From Prostheceraeus crozeri (Eukaryota > Platyhelminthes > Polycladida > Euryleptidae): a DNA stretch of 64,000 nt. The stretch covers positions 310,001 through 374,000 of the forward strand of contig CAJQUW010006322.1 in NCBI GenBank assembly GCA_907163375.1, read 5' to 3'. A program made the position numbers and the translations under genes. Below, one piece after another: positions 30,501-45,500 of this stretch. Position 1 is the stretch's first letter, and each line of letters starts with the position of its first letter. The notes beneath the pieces were generated by a model. That model did no database searches. It saw only the letters and a program-made list of their open reading frames with translations, and was not told the DNA's origin.

Positions 30501-33500
30501 ATAAAGTATAACTGCAACGATTTTGTTGACAATCATCTGATTCGATAAATGACAAAATTAGTGCGTCTTTTTGAAGTGAGCATAGTATGAACATCATAAG
30601 AGAACGTGTACGTCGAAGTAATGAAAACTAACTGATGTAAATTATAATAAAAGACCTTAGTTCTGGAACAGATGTCTAGAAAATGGCTGAATCTCGTATT
30701 GCGTCGAACATGAAGAGTTTGATCAAAAGATGTCTCGAGCAGATAGGAGCAGATGTCTTTTAAAAATCAATGCGTTATAAATCGGTTTATTGCGATGAAT
30801 GCATACTTGAGATTATGAGAAAGGTACAGAATCATTCGCGGCCCTTTAATTCTACTTTGCAACAAAAATGGCTAGTTCTTGATGTGAAGGAGTAATCTCT
30901 ACTTTTCCTGCTTATTTCGATAATAAGTAACTGTAAATATCCGTTAAAGTAATTTCTATGATTATCAAACGTGAGATTTGTCATTTGAACTTTAACTGCT
31001 CTCCAGACGTAATCAGTTTTTACACTGTCTGTGTATCAACTTGAGCTCACATGACAAGTCTGACTTTTAATAACGTTTCTGACTTTTGAAGGGTGAATTC
31101 AAGGGAAGCTACTGTGCTTTCATCTGTGTGAAGCTGTGTATCACTTTATTTGGATAACTTAATTCGATCTGAAGCAATGAACTTTTCTATACTTCGGATC
31201 AGGTCAATGGTTCGCATCGAGACGTCTTAGCTAAAAACATCTCATCAGAAATAAAGTGTATATCAAGAGACCTCGTGTCATGTAATGATTGAATCTAATA
31301 TGCGAGTGTGGAAATCCCTTCTTCCGTGCATGTAGAGACACAAGTTCACATTTATTCCGTTTCATGAGAACAAAAGAAACAAGTTTGAAGAAAACGTCAC
31401 TTTTCGAAATGGCTGGGGCAGCAAGCATAGTAGGTAGAGTGTCGACTCAAAAAAGTATTTGTATACAGTGAAAATTTTTGCATCAAAAGATTTAGTTTCT
31501 GCGGAGATAACGTTCCTGCGGTCCAAAAAATTATTTGATCAGTTTTTGAGAAGCTACATTTTTGCAAATTTATATACTACCGACACGAAGCTCCTTTATA
31601 AGTAGTACGAAACAAGTTGGATATCAAAAGGAATGAATATTTGCAAAGAGGCATATTAACTTAGCGGAAATTAAGCTGATTATCAAGGGAATTTCATGAA
31701 CCGCATTATAATGGAAGTCTTCATGAAAAAGTCGAGATCTTATTGTGGTTTCTTGGCTGAGATATCATGTTTTTAATTCAATTTTCATCGGCATGATTTT
31801 ATGATTCACTAAATTTATGCTTCATTTCTTGAATCTGAATATTAATGTGAACCCAGTTATATCTGTTAAAGTTAATTGAAATAATTGTCTTTGATTATGT
31901 TATTTTCTCTACTTGCAGCTTACTCTTGAGGTTGATCATGAAAGTAATACTATCGAATTGCTAATTTAACAAACATTACCTCATCAAGGCTGTCATGACA
32001 CCGACGATCTGTAAAATAGTATCATTTCTTCTGCATTACTATAATTATCAGTTGATATAATTGCCTGCCGCTGCCGCCCGGTTTCAAACCTTGCTATCTC
32101 TTCCCAAGTTTTTGAATTTGTCTAGATCCGCTTCAGTTCAATGAAATAATCATTTCTTATTTCTCCACAGTCTCCGTGCCGTGATTCCCAGAATGGAGCA
32201 TTTGCTAACAAGAGTACATCATACAGGAATCGTCATCTTCTCCATGGACGTCGTTTACAAGAGTAGTTGCTCAGTAGACGTTAAAGAATTTCCATTCGAT
32301 CAGCAAGTCTGCCCGCTCACTTTCAGCAGCAATATGTATTACGAAGACGAACTTCGCGTGTCGCCGTTAGAGGCATTTGCTTTGTTTCTTACTTTAGTCC
32401 CAAACAATAAGATTGATGTGAAAGGAGCTCCGGCTTTCTTACATACTTGGAGGGTCGATACGGAGCGGAATGTTTCAGCAGTGACTTATTTCTTGATTCT
32501 TCGCCGAAGATATTTGCTATTCATGTTCAATCTCGTGATGCCAACATTACTTTTCACCGTCATCACAATCACCGGGTTTTATCTTCCACCCGAAAGCGGA
32601 GAGAAAATCAGTCTCAATGTTACCAGTCTATTGACGTTGACGGTATTCCTACATGTTGTGGCCGACAACATGCCACCGGAGGCATCGAGTGTGCCATTAA
32701 TTGGTGAGTATCTGATGTCGTGCATTTTTACATGATTATTCAAATCATTTGACAGAGGTCTACCGGCGGTCACCTGAGTTCAAGCTATATGACTTCGGCT
32801 GCCAGAGCGAGTTTTTGCGAGGAGCGAGATCACTGCACGTCTGCATAGTTCTACGCGGTTCCTCCATTTGTCAGCGAGAATCAAAGAAAATAAAATGCAA
32901 ATCCCATTGATGGCAGACTGTGTTTGTCGGTAAAAAATTAGATTTTCTATGTTTTCTTTGATAATATGAAAATAACTTAAATGCAAACACAGCATTTTAG
33001 CTAATTTCATTCACATTAAACCACATTTTCGCATACATCACCGATTAGAAGCAAGATGATAATGAACACGCACGATAGGAAATGACTTTTCATGACACGT
33101 ATTATTAGTTAAGATTTAATACTTTTCACCTCATTAGAGAAAACATGGAAAATCTCAGTGTTACCGAAATGCTTCCTTCTCAATTGACATGCCTTTTCCT
33201 TCGATCCTATCTGACAAGAAGAAGAACGGGCTACTGTACTGACCAGCACTGTTTTAAAAACTGTTACTACTGCCCCTTGTTGAGGGCGTGACGGTGCTGA
33301 CACAGTCAGACTTTAATCTGGAGCGTTGAGATCTTTTAGTCCGGATGCCCTTCCTGCCGACTTCCAATGACACTTTTGGGGCTCGACCTCTGGACTGAAA
33401 GATCGCTAGGCCAAGCACTTGATCAGTGCACCACGGAGGTCACCACTGACTAGCACTGACTACATTTGGTTTAAACGCACGTGAAAATGCGCACAGGTTA

Positions 33501-36500
33501 AGGAATTGACCAATGCACTTCACCGGCTTCCCATCGGCATGTTCAAGGTAGAACAAGCCTGTGAGACCGGAGACGGAACCGGACCGAATTTTTCGGCCGT
33601 TTTAATTTAAAGGCATCAACCATCTGAAGACAGTTTTAAATTGTGATTAAATAATCAACTATCATAATTCAAGATGACTTTCTGTTCCGAATAAAGGCAT
33701 ATGAGTAATTGAGTATTTACATAAACTGATAAACACAGCATAATGTAAGTTTATAGTTGGAAAGAGTCAGGAGTATTATGCGATGTTAATATAATTAGTT
33801 TTAAATACTTGTACAAAATTTTTCGACTGCTATCCGGCAATCATCTTCATGTACAAAAGAATCTATTGATGTTAGTAGAACCATTCAAACTCCTACTAAC
33901 ATCAATGGATTCTTTTGTACCTGAAGATGATTGCCGGATAGCAGTCGAAAAATTTTGTACAAGCATTTAAAACTAATTATATTAACATCGCAAAATATTC
34001 CTGACTCTTTCCAACTATAAACCTAAAAATGACTAGTCAGGGCCTCTTTCAAACAGCATAAATGTAATTTTAATGAACATAGTAAGTACATTCATTATTG
34101 GACATACAAACGCGTGCTTGCTTTTCAAACCATTATTGAGACTATCTTCCTCAGAGGAAATTAGCATGTTAGCAATAACTAAATCCACTGGCAAGATGCT
34201 TCGAAAATTGTGTCACATCTCGCAGAGCGCACAGGTATTTGAATAAATTGAAAGAATTTTTTATGGAGAAGATAATGCGCTTGTATCAAGGAAGCTCACA
34301 TTCTAGCCATGATAACGTCGTGTCCGATGATAAACATGATAACAAACCGATCAGATCAGACTCAATTGTGCTTCAAACCGGTGAAGTGCGGGCGGATGTC
34401 AAGAAAAATGATATTGAATATTGGTGGCCTCGGCTCAGATTTGTTGTATTTCTTCTTTGGTTGGGACACGTGTGATATGAATTCTTTGGTTGACGTGCGT
34501 TTACACCCAAACATTCATCCGTGATTGTCCTTTCCTTCTGCACTTGATTATCATAAGAAGGGAGTGACAAGCGGAATCGTCCTTCATTTCTTTAATGGAT
34601 ATCTTTCTCAACAGACATTCATATCATTGGTCTTAACAATTTGCTTACATCACTGCAATGCAGGCAGATCACGCGCAGTACTTTGAATAAAAAACTCTTC
34701 GAACACGGTGCCTATTCTGATTGTTTGTTGAATACATTCACGGAGATATTCTATGATGCTGATATTATTATTATTATTATTCAATACATGTCCATAATTT
34801 TTCGACTACTGTCCGGCAATCATCTTCAGGTACAAAGGATTCTTTCGTTCCTGATGCAGGATAGCTGTCGACAAATTTTGTACACGTGCGTATGCAAGAA
34901 TAGAATATCAGCATCTTAAAATACTCCTCACTCTTTCAAACTACAAAACTGAAAATGACTAGTCAGGGTCTCTTGTCATTCAATTCAGAGACATTTGTGC
35001 GCATACTTATGTAAGTGAATATGTGTAAACAAATGTGTAAATATGCTGTTCCTGTCAATGAAGTCCCTTTGTATAAGGCGCAGAAGGAAAGGTCATCAAA
35101 GTAAAGATGAAACTCAGACCTGAGATCTAATTTCAGTCTCTTAGGACAAGAGGTAGACCTACAAGAATGGCTCTTCAAATATTGAGGAACAATGACGGCA
35201 TGAAATCTTTTATGATCAACTGCGTTCCAGTCAGACAAAGGCTTTGATTTGATAACGGTCTGAACACTAGAATTGAACATTGTATTCAGATGGCTTGAAT
35301 GCATGTATAATGTTTATGGATTAGAAATCTTTTGAACGGTTGCATTAAAGCAACTAAGTCATTCAGCTGATAGTCAGTGTGATCTCTTTAAATCCTTCGT
35401 TTTGAATGAGATGTTTCTATAAAGTCATAATAGGTCAGAAATCTGCTGCACTATAAAAGCATCATAAACTATCAATAAGTGACATGTCACGCCATTCAAA
35501 AGATCTCATTTTCTTTTATGTTTCATTTGTTACTAACGATCAGGAAAGCAATGCACGATACTCTTGGCGTCTCTAAAACGTGAGTTTAGCGGATCAAAGC
35601 AGTGATCAATCCTCCAACATTAATTACATTGCTGACATCTTAAATCCAGGGAATATGATTGATGAACAAAAATTCATGTCGATATTATTGTTCTAAAAAT
35701 AAGCGTTGATTAGACCAATAAATTCAAAAAGTATGCTCAATGAAAAAGAGAAGACAGAAAAACTCTCCAGAGTCACTTTATGCCGAATCATTACCATTAG
35801 CGAAATGAACAATTTCGCCGACGTTTCGCGTCCAGACGCTGATTCATGGCGACACTGAGATGCAAGTAAAACTGATCATAAAATCTCACATATGTATCCC
35901 GATGTCGCCAAGAATAAGCGTCTGGATGTGAAACGTCGGCGAACTTGTCCATTCTGCTAGTAGTTTGTGATTCTACATAAAAAGAACATCGGAGCTTTTT
36001 TCTGTTTTCTCATTTTGAATCACAATGATCCTTCCGCCTAAAGCCATCAATTATAATCTTATTTAATCAAGACAAACAATCAGCCATATTTTGCTATTAG
36101 ACGAACAGTTAGCATAAAAGTGCAACGCCCAGTAAAAAAGTATGGTCGGGCCGACTACGATTCGTCGATGCGAGGTCGAAACCATCGTAGGTGACCCAAC
36201 AACGGAGAGTCGTGACGACGGAAAGTGCCGCCTATATCAATATCACGAGGATCAAGGTCTTTAGTTTTAGGACCTCCGTTCCGGAAGCTTTTGCCCCGCT
36301 CAATCATGCACCCAACCTGTCCCCCCCTACGTTGTTCAACCATTATATGAACATTACAAGCCTCGTCCTTACAAGATGACAATGAATGAATCAGTTAGAT
36401 GAATTTGCAAAAGATCTCTTGACATGAATAATAACAATATTATAAATATTTGAATCATTTTGCACTAATAATTATAATTATTTAATCAAAACAGAGAACA

Positions 36501-39500
36501 GAAATGTGCTTCTTTTTAAGTGAATGAAACTTTTACAGATCGCATAATATTCAAGTTGAGAGTAGACAAGACATACAGGGTGTTCGCGATCTTCTTGCGG
36601 ATTTTTACAAGTTGTTGTTATGCAACATTGCATAGGTTTTTACAACGTTTAAAGAACCAAAAGTGGAAATCCACTGAATGCCTCTACAAAAACCAGTTCC
36701 ATGTGACTTACATCACAGAATATGCAAAGGTCACGGCGCATGACAAAGTGCTTTTAAACACGATAATCGATTAGCCCCTTCTTTACTTAATCTGTGTTTA
36801 TGTTGTCCAATCAATAATGTTAGTCCTCGTTTCAATTCATGCAAATGTTTTTTGGGTACGGTGTATATTAAACACCATTTCGCGTCTGGCTCCATACCCA
36901 GAAGTCTAACTAGAACATCTAGGCTTTTTGGAGAAAGGGGAATAGGCTTATCCCGATCAATCAAACGATTATTTAATTTTGATGTCTGGAGTTCACCCTG
37001 TCCCAACCTATTGGTGCATCCGTATTCGATTTCATAGCTGTGTCTTGAATGGAAGTTCTTTGTACAACAAAATGCCTTTGTGTCGTTCTACATGGACTGC
37101 TTCCTCAATTATCTGGCGACTTATCCAATCGTAAGGTAAGATGAGACCACAGAACAACAAATTGTCAAAGGTGATTGCCTCGGTTTTGCGTCAATCAAGT
37201 GAGAGTTCGTGAGGTTGACATTTTTGAGGTCCCATTGAGAATGTTGTCTGATCACTAAAACTGATATTGAAGATGAAATATAGGATCCTATATGTTAAAC
37301 CTTCAATCATCAAAATATAAAATTGAAGACGATTACGAAAAATAACTTAAGGTTTCAAATAGCTTGCTGTAAAACTGTATGCTTCAAATGCTTGATAAAC
37401 CTCCCTTGAGTACATTGCTTTCGGGAAACAGAGAAAATTCGACTTCTTGTTCAATTAACCCTTCTTGATGCTTCGAAAGCTACAACGATATTTACCCTCT
37501 TGATAACCGAAAGTCTCGGCGCCTTGTGATCATCCACACATTTTCTCGGAGCCTTGGAAGGAGTTTCCATAATCAGCTTTTCCAAAGAATCGATGATCGT
37601 GCTAAACAGGCTGTCCATCTGTCGATGTCGCAATTTTCACAACGTCTGACCTTCTCACGATCATTTTAGCACAAAAGTGGCAACTGAAGCATTCTCAGTC
37701 ACCTCTAGGAAGAGACCAGATAGCAAAGACTACATACAACACAGTTAGAAAAACCAGCAAGAGCGTCCAGCAAAGAAACCAATGCGCTCCATTCCATGTG
37801 ATTGATTTTGTATCTAATGAAATAAAACTCAAACTTAATCATTGATGGTGCACCTTTTCGTCGAGTGCAGGCCTGTTTGCATTAGTTCATACTTTCCAAC
37901 AACCTTGTTAAAAATGCGCAGTGGTATTCACCCTAATATCACTGATAAAAATCCGCAAGAAGATCGCGAAAACCCTGTATAAGTACGGTAGAGAGTTCAT
38001 GCAAGTCACAGCATTGAACTTTTATTAAATAAATGATCAATAATCAGAAAATATATTTAGCAAAATGAAAAAAAAGAATCAGCTAAGAACTGAATGGCTA
38101 TCAAAAAGAAAGGAAGGGACATATTGTAATTAAACTGTGCACAAAACCATGGAAAATAATGAGTGCAGGTGTCTTGACGTTGAACAAAAAGGAGTGAAAA
38201 TTGGCCACTATTTGGGAGGCGAGATGGAAGCATTCCATGGAGAGGATGACATGTTGAATTCTCGCAATACCTCAAAAACTGTATACCTGCTTTAAAAATG
38301 CGCTCAGACACTAATGGAAAGCGATTACAATCACAGCTCGCTCCGCAAATAATCATATGAGCTCTTCTTTGAAAACTCTCTAGTTAAAGTTGCAGAAACA
38401 CATGGGTAAATCCAATTTATTCCACAACATTTCTGTCTTTTCAACTTTGGGTCTCAGATTTCCGTGAAAATTTGCATATATACTCATTTTTTTACGCTGA
38501 ACACGAAAATCTTAGCGGCGACCACACCAAATAAAAACTTTCCATAGAAATCTATGACTTTTAAAAAGCCATTTTTTCTACATCTCGGTCAGAGGACAAA
38601 TTGATCTCGGTCAGATAGATGTCGAATAGGAAACTCTTCGGCTTCTCCATTTGGGTTGCTGATGAAACTGGGAACTTAGGATGAATGCTTGCATACGTAA
38701 AGCGAAGTGACCAAAATATAATGTATTGCATATAATGCCCGTTGACCGTGACCCACCTTGTCCTCTGACCGATATTTTTAAGGTCTCGGTCAGAGGACAA
38801 ATTGATGTCGAACAGGAAACTCTTCGGTTTGTGCATTTGGGTTCATGAGACTGCGGGAACTTTGGACGAATACTTGAACGCGTAAAACGAAGTGATCTAA
38901 ATGTAATTGCATACATTATCATGTCTTTAGTTGTCCTATGACCGAGATTTTTGGGGTCTCGGTCAGAGGGCATTTTCGTGGTTTTTGGAGATTTTGAAAG
39001 GGTTAATTGATATAAATGAAAAATTTCTTTTGCATAGATTTTAAGAGCATGGATCCCTCCTATGCTGTGAAATTTCATCGATTCCTGACAAAATTTCTGG
39101 TTTCAGCATCCATATGAAATTTTTGGGAATATTCAAATTCTCTGGTCGAAAAAACGGATAAAAATATTTCTAAATCAATATTGCACACTTGTAACGGCAT
39201 CAAACTGAATTTTCTTTACGGATTTATAAACTAGCACACTAGAGGATTCGTTTGGTGCAAAACGTTTAATGGAAGAATCAATATTCTTCGAGAAAAGGTA
39301 CCTCGGTCAGAGGACATTTTTTTCATTGGACAATGGAAACCTAGTGAAAATTCAATGATTAATATTGATTATAATATTGAAAATTAGACTGTCTTAAAGA
39401 GCTGATCTTCTTCTTTCAGATGATATAAATATTAGTGGGTGTATTTGAATGTATCTAATCGAAAATCCGTGTTGAAGTGAGAGTACTGCAACTTTGGACA

Positions 39501-42500
39501 TGCTTTTTTGGTCTTTTTTCGGCAAAAAACGGCAACTTGTGAAGAAGGTCTTGGCTTTGTGACTTTTTAAAAACCATGCCATAATAGATGAGATCTTTAC
39601 GGTTCGATTAAAAAAACTATTGAAATCGGTTCAGAAATATGGATTTTACAAATCAAAGACACATTTTCGTCAAATGTTGTGGATTAAATTGGATTTACCC
39701 ACGTATCCATAAGCAGACGACGCGTAGAAAAATGACGATGTAATCATGGCATGATACCCAATAATCAAATCTTTAGAAGAGACAACATTTAGATGTGCGT
39801 ATTAGATATAGTCTTTTTGATCCACATTTCAACATATCAGTAAATTGGAGCTTCCATGATAGATTATCAGAAAAATAACTAACAAAAAATTCGTAGATTA
39901 TCAAACAACTTAAACGAAGTTTTAAGGAAATTGATTGAATTAAGGAAAAAGATTCCAAATGTAATCTGTCACTTGGAAAGGAAGCGAGCGACGAATTTTA
40001 ATTTCTTTGCATTTTCTAGAATTAAGTTTTAGTACAGGATCGCATAATTGTCTTTCAATGTATGACATGGAAATGCATCTTTGAAATATCGAGGAAATGT
40101 CTTCTCTTGCATGGACTCTTGAAAATGACACACAGTGGTCTGCATAAAAAGTTAGCACCGCTAATCAAAAGCTTTGTCGGAATCATATCGGGACCAATCG
40201 CTTTGCCCATCTTGAGATGCAGGAGGTTCTGTAGTACATCATATTCAGATACTATAAAACTCCAGTTGCTGTCTTCAAGGAGACTGAGTTTAGCATAATC
40301 TGAGACATTGAAATTCTCAAAGAAAATTTTGGTAAATGCTTGAGCCAGGGCATCGCAGCCAGAAAGTTACATACTAGAAACTGTAATGATATATTAACTC
40401 TTTGGTTGATGTTTCCTGTAGAAGAGCTAGAACCTTTGACTGATCACACTTGTTCGACGCAAGATCAGACTGTACTACTAATAAATTCACTGCGATGAAA
40501 AAACCTTAATGCGATGCGTCGTTTTCAATTCAAAATATCCATGTAAGAGAGAAATCGAATAGTCTAAAACTCAAACAGCTACTCGTATTTTTCGTTTTCT
40601 TGAAAGAAAAGGGGTCTTCTCTGCCAACTCGTCGTGGTCGGTCTGACGATGTATTCTTTATGGGTAACAACCTGAGTTCGCAGTCAAAAAGTGCTTGAGG
40701 AACACTGATATAGGATGCTAATCAATTGACTTCATCTAAGCTCTTCTGACTTAAGTATATCTTTCCAATTTGATATCTCAATAATTGTTGCTATCAGATG
40801 AAAACTTTGTTTCCAAAAATTTTTATAGAAATTAAAAATTTCACTATCGAAAATCAAAAGTTGCGTCCTTAAATTATATTATTTGAAATTATTGACTAAA
40901 ATTATTTGATTATTATCGCACGGATGATTACTCGTATATTTCTCTGCAAACTCATAGAAAGCAACTTGACAAACTTCATCATGAACTTGATAATTCCATC
41001 TGGTTAGGATATTGCAAGCACTAGTATAAATTCAAGTTTAACATACAATGCACCTATGTACGTAGATGTGTGATATTCAGTGATGAGAAACAAATATTCA
41101 GAAGAACAGAACACGTGAGCCACGTTTCGTAAGTGTAAGAAAAATGTTATGTTTTATTTACAAAAGATGTTTCTCATCAGTTACTGCAGCAGGTGATGTT
41201 TAAACTTTTCATCGAAATCATATTCATTATCTCACCATTTATCAGTTGTTTTCATAAACATTTCGGCGGTACAAGTAACCATGGGCAATAGATTCATATT
41301 TTAAAATTCTCATGAAAGCAAGTGTGTTTGATTAATCACTTAATCTACCTTATTTTTCAAAAATTAAATATTTGCAACTTATTTTGCAACTCTTATGAAG
41401 ATAAATTGACATCGGTTTGTCGAATTGTCAAATCTGACTTCATATCTTTCTATTAATTTTGCTAAGCCATTTTCAAAGAAAACATAATTTCTTGACTCAT
41501 TGCTTGACTGCTATAGTCGTTAAAAGTGCTTACATGTTGTGAAACTGTTTCTTAAGCGATGCCCAAAACAGCTATTCAACTAATGATTTCTCGCAATACC
41601 AAAATTTGAGAAACAGCTATTTGACGAAGCGAAGCAGATCACAGATAATGAGACGTTGTCGGATAATTTTTGATTATCTCGAAAATAAAGAAACAGTACC
41701 AATTTAACTGTCAACCTCAATAGGCGAGCGTATCTCACATTCTTATGAAACTGCTGATATTACAGAGGCAGAACCCCATATTATCACATAACCTTACATT
41801 GATTGGACACAATCATTTCTGCATATTTTTCGATAATAGGTGTCTGAATGAAATTTAGCGCGGATGACCGCTCCCAACCCCTGTGGTTTCTTTACCGAAT
41901 TCAAGATCGCCATCACGATGCTTCGGACCTGAAAATCTACAATACTTCACATATTATATTCTTGCAAGTTACGTATTGGTAGCTTTTTTGTAAGTTAACA
42001 AAATTATTGTTTCTGATTGATATCTTTTTTGTGTCAGAGAATTCAATAATGCGGTGCCATTCTATTTAGTTACCATATTGTTGATGGAATCTAAGTTGGC
42101 CGCCGAAAATAATTGAGTTCAAAGATGAGAAAAATTCGGAAGACTTCAGGTACAGTTGATTGCATAAAAAAACAACAATGAATCAGGATGCACAACCAGG
42201 CTATTTTCAACCACTTGAGGTAGGTCAACTGTTGAACAAATTATTGACACCCATTTTTCGACAGTATACGGATATAGATGTCAGACTCCAAATGCAGTGC
42301 CTATACCGTATATTATAACTCGTAAAACTTTTTAATCGCTGGATACAAGCAGAGGCTTTATTTGAAAAACTGCGGTATGTAAATTCAAAACTTCATGAAG
42401 AAACTTCCCTACAAACTTCCACGTTCTGATTATGAAATCTAGTCACTTCATTGTCGGCAGTTCACCATTTCACATCATTGCAAGTTCACATGATTAGAAT

Positions 42501-45500
42501 CTGATGACATTTTTCTTCCAGGTCAATTTTTTGGCTGTATCATCCTTTTGATCTCGCTTTCAACTATCATCACAGTCATGGTCATGAAAATGCATTTTAA
42601 AGGAAGCCATTTCCATCGATCTCCGAAGTGGTTGCGCATTTTTGCGTTTGATCTTCTTGCTCCTTGGTTATGTATGGGATCGACAGTAGAAAGTTTTTAT
42701 CAAAGAGACTCAAAGAAAGCGACTCTGATCAGTCTTTTGAAGCGAAATGAAGGATCAGCTTATCGTATCATCTGTCAGATGAGGAGATTAGTGAGAGCCC
42801 GCTGCTGGTGGCGATGCTTTCCATCTGCACATGCAGCAAAACCTCCGAAGGTCAAACCTCACGATGAAGAAAACGGAGCGCCGACAGGTCAGTATTACAG
42901 CCGAAATGATTTTTAATCTTTAAACTTCGCTCGATGATGAGGGATTTATTTCGATGATATCGGAGGTTGCGCAGAGTGAGAACGGGACCAGGGTCGCTGA
43001 TATTCAGGTTCTTCACTTGACATTCCTTTTATACTGTGTTGATCCACAAACCATTAAGATTTATTCGGTCTGCAATCATGTCTATGATGTCGAACGCGGA
43101 TGTCATGGATGGGATATGAGTGATAAGTGATAAGTTAAGTGAAAACGTTAGTTTACAAACTGCTTTGGATACAGCATTGTTCAATATTCGCCGAACTGTT
43201 AATGTAGCAACTGGTAAGACACCATTTAATCTATTTTTCAACAGAAAAAATGAAAACAATTCATTCTAAATTAAATCTTAACAAGGTGATAAGTACGAAT
43301 GCTTTACCTGTTGAACAGAGATACAGAGAAATAAATCGAAGAAGAAATGCAAAAGAAATGAAATTAAATGAAGGCAAATTGGTTTTAATACGAAGAGGAA
43401 AAGTTGGCAAATTCAATCAAGGAGGGAAAATAATTCGACGTGCAGGTCATGGTGCTTACGAAGTTATGTTAGATGACAACAGACGTTGTGTTATTAATCA
43501 AAGAAACATAAGGCCTGTAGATTCCGCACCACTAACGGAGACAACTGATAGAGCGCATGACTTTTGCAATTACTGGAGAAGTTTAGGCGATACTGGGAAC
43601 CAAACTGATGGTGATATAACTGCTCCTTCCGAGCCTCGATACAACTTGCGTCCTCGGATTAAGAAGTGTAATTACCGATATTAATGTGGTAGGCCTACGA
43701 GGTATGTTTTGTTCGAGTCCCCAGAGAAATGTGATATCTTGGACCATGGTCTTTCTATGTCCATATCCAAACACCATTATCTCTATGCACTCTACTACAT
43801 GTATATGTGATCTCGGTCTATGTTTTATGTACATTTACGTTCCTATGATTATTGCTTTGCTTTGTAATTTGAATTTTGATTGTAATTCATAATAAAGACC
43901 AAGCTGATTGCCTGCAGTACTAAATTGACTTCTCGGTTCCGGGATACATCAGTTTCCTGACATGCATGTACCGGGTATAATCTTCTCCCTAAGAATGTCC
44001 CAAAAAGTGTCAATGGGCTCAAAGACCAGCACGCTCTACTCAAAATAAGTGATTTCTGCGAGATGACATACCCGTAACTTTCAAAGCATTTCAAAGCAAG
44101 TTGTCGATAACAAGGCATTCCTTTGCGGGCGTGAGTCATATAAGTGCGGCTTGAAAAGCAAGCTTGAAAAGGGCGTGCACTGTATATGAATACATACAGT
44201 TACCATATTCATCAAATATTGTACTTAGTTTTCTGCTTTGAAATACATACTTAGTACTATTAAGATTTAATTTCCTGTAGTTATCATCATCATCATCACT
44301 TTTAGTATGTCCATTAACGTTCGGAGCTGCTATTACTGTCTGCCGCAATCATTGTAATATGATATCCGTGTGTTGTACACTCTCTCTGTATCATGTAGTC
44401 CTGACCGCAATGATTTTACCATAGAATCATGCTACAATGCCTCTGCGAGCATGCTTGAATTCGGACAGCTATGAGTATAATGAGCTAACTCTGCCTCGTC
44501 TTTGCATAGTCATTGGTGTCCTCTCAAATATACTCGCAATTATACATTGTGTCACTGATGTATCTTAGATTCTTCAGCTATTTGCCACCGACTGGAGAGC
44601 TATCAACCCCATCCAGCTGCCGCAAAGTGGAATCTGTGTATGGATTGATAATATGCACTGAGCCAACACATTCCTGTCCGACTCTTCGCTTGTATCTCTT
44701 GCGATCGTTATTGCACGATGCTCGATTGTCCCAAGTAAAGACCAGCAGGCAATTGTTTGTTCATCGATGTCTAGTGGGTCTAGAACTTTGAATAATTCAT
44801 CAAATGCTTTAGAATTGTTGATACATCTTTCTTCTAGTCTATGTAGAGGAAATGTAGCGCATATTGGGTCATTGTCTGATGTAAATGCGTACTATTGCTG
44901 CTCTGCTACTTCGCCGTTGCCACTTTTGCTTGGTTTATGAGTTATCTTACAAGTATCTTTCTCTGATAACTCATGGGGCTAATAATGCGATACCCCCTTA
45001 CATTTGAGGGTTTCCGTTTTCTTAGCAAGTCGATAAATTTCAGTTTACACATTTCATTCATCTAGAATTTTCTTCTCTTGGTAGTTTGCATTCATCAATT
45101 TGGTTACGGCGATGCTCCCGTGTTGTAAGGGGTCTAGGGTCACAATACACATGTTGACATAGTTGACCAGCTTGCGAGTCAGGCGATGCACACCAGGAGC
45201 AAGTTAAAAAGAGGTTCTGACTCGAAGTTTTCAAGTTTATTGGTCAAAAGTAAAAGTAAAGTTGACTTTGGCACAATGTGACGGGCCTTCGGCGTACAGA
45301 GCTTTCTTACGGTCTATGGTCAAATTTGAATGGCCATTTGACCATAGACCGTTAGAAGGCGCTGGGTGCCGAAGGTCCATCACGTTGTGCCAAAGTCAAT
45401 TTTGCTTTTACTTTTGACAAATAAACTAGAAAACTTCGAGTCAGAACCTCTTTTTAACTTGCTCCTGGTATACACAGGTTGAACTAATGACATAGTAGCA

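Noticed and set aside
36155-36382. Opposing frames on both strands near 36.2 kb
   Set aside because: Both are stop-free over the same GC-richer stretch, neither has a motif, and no exon signals fit.
38561-39078. Overlapping minus-strand frames with repeated KPKSFLFDI
   Set aside because: They translate the tandem duplication inside a TIR element, with no family pattern.
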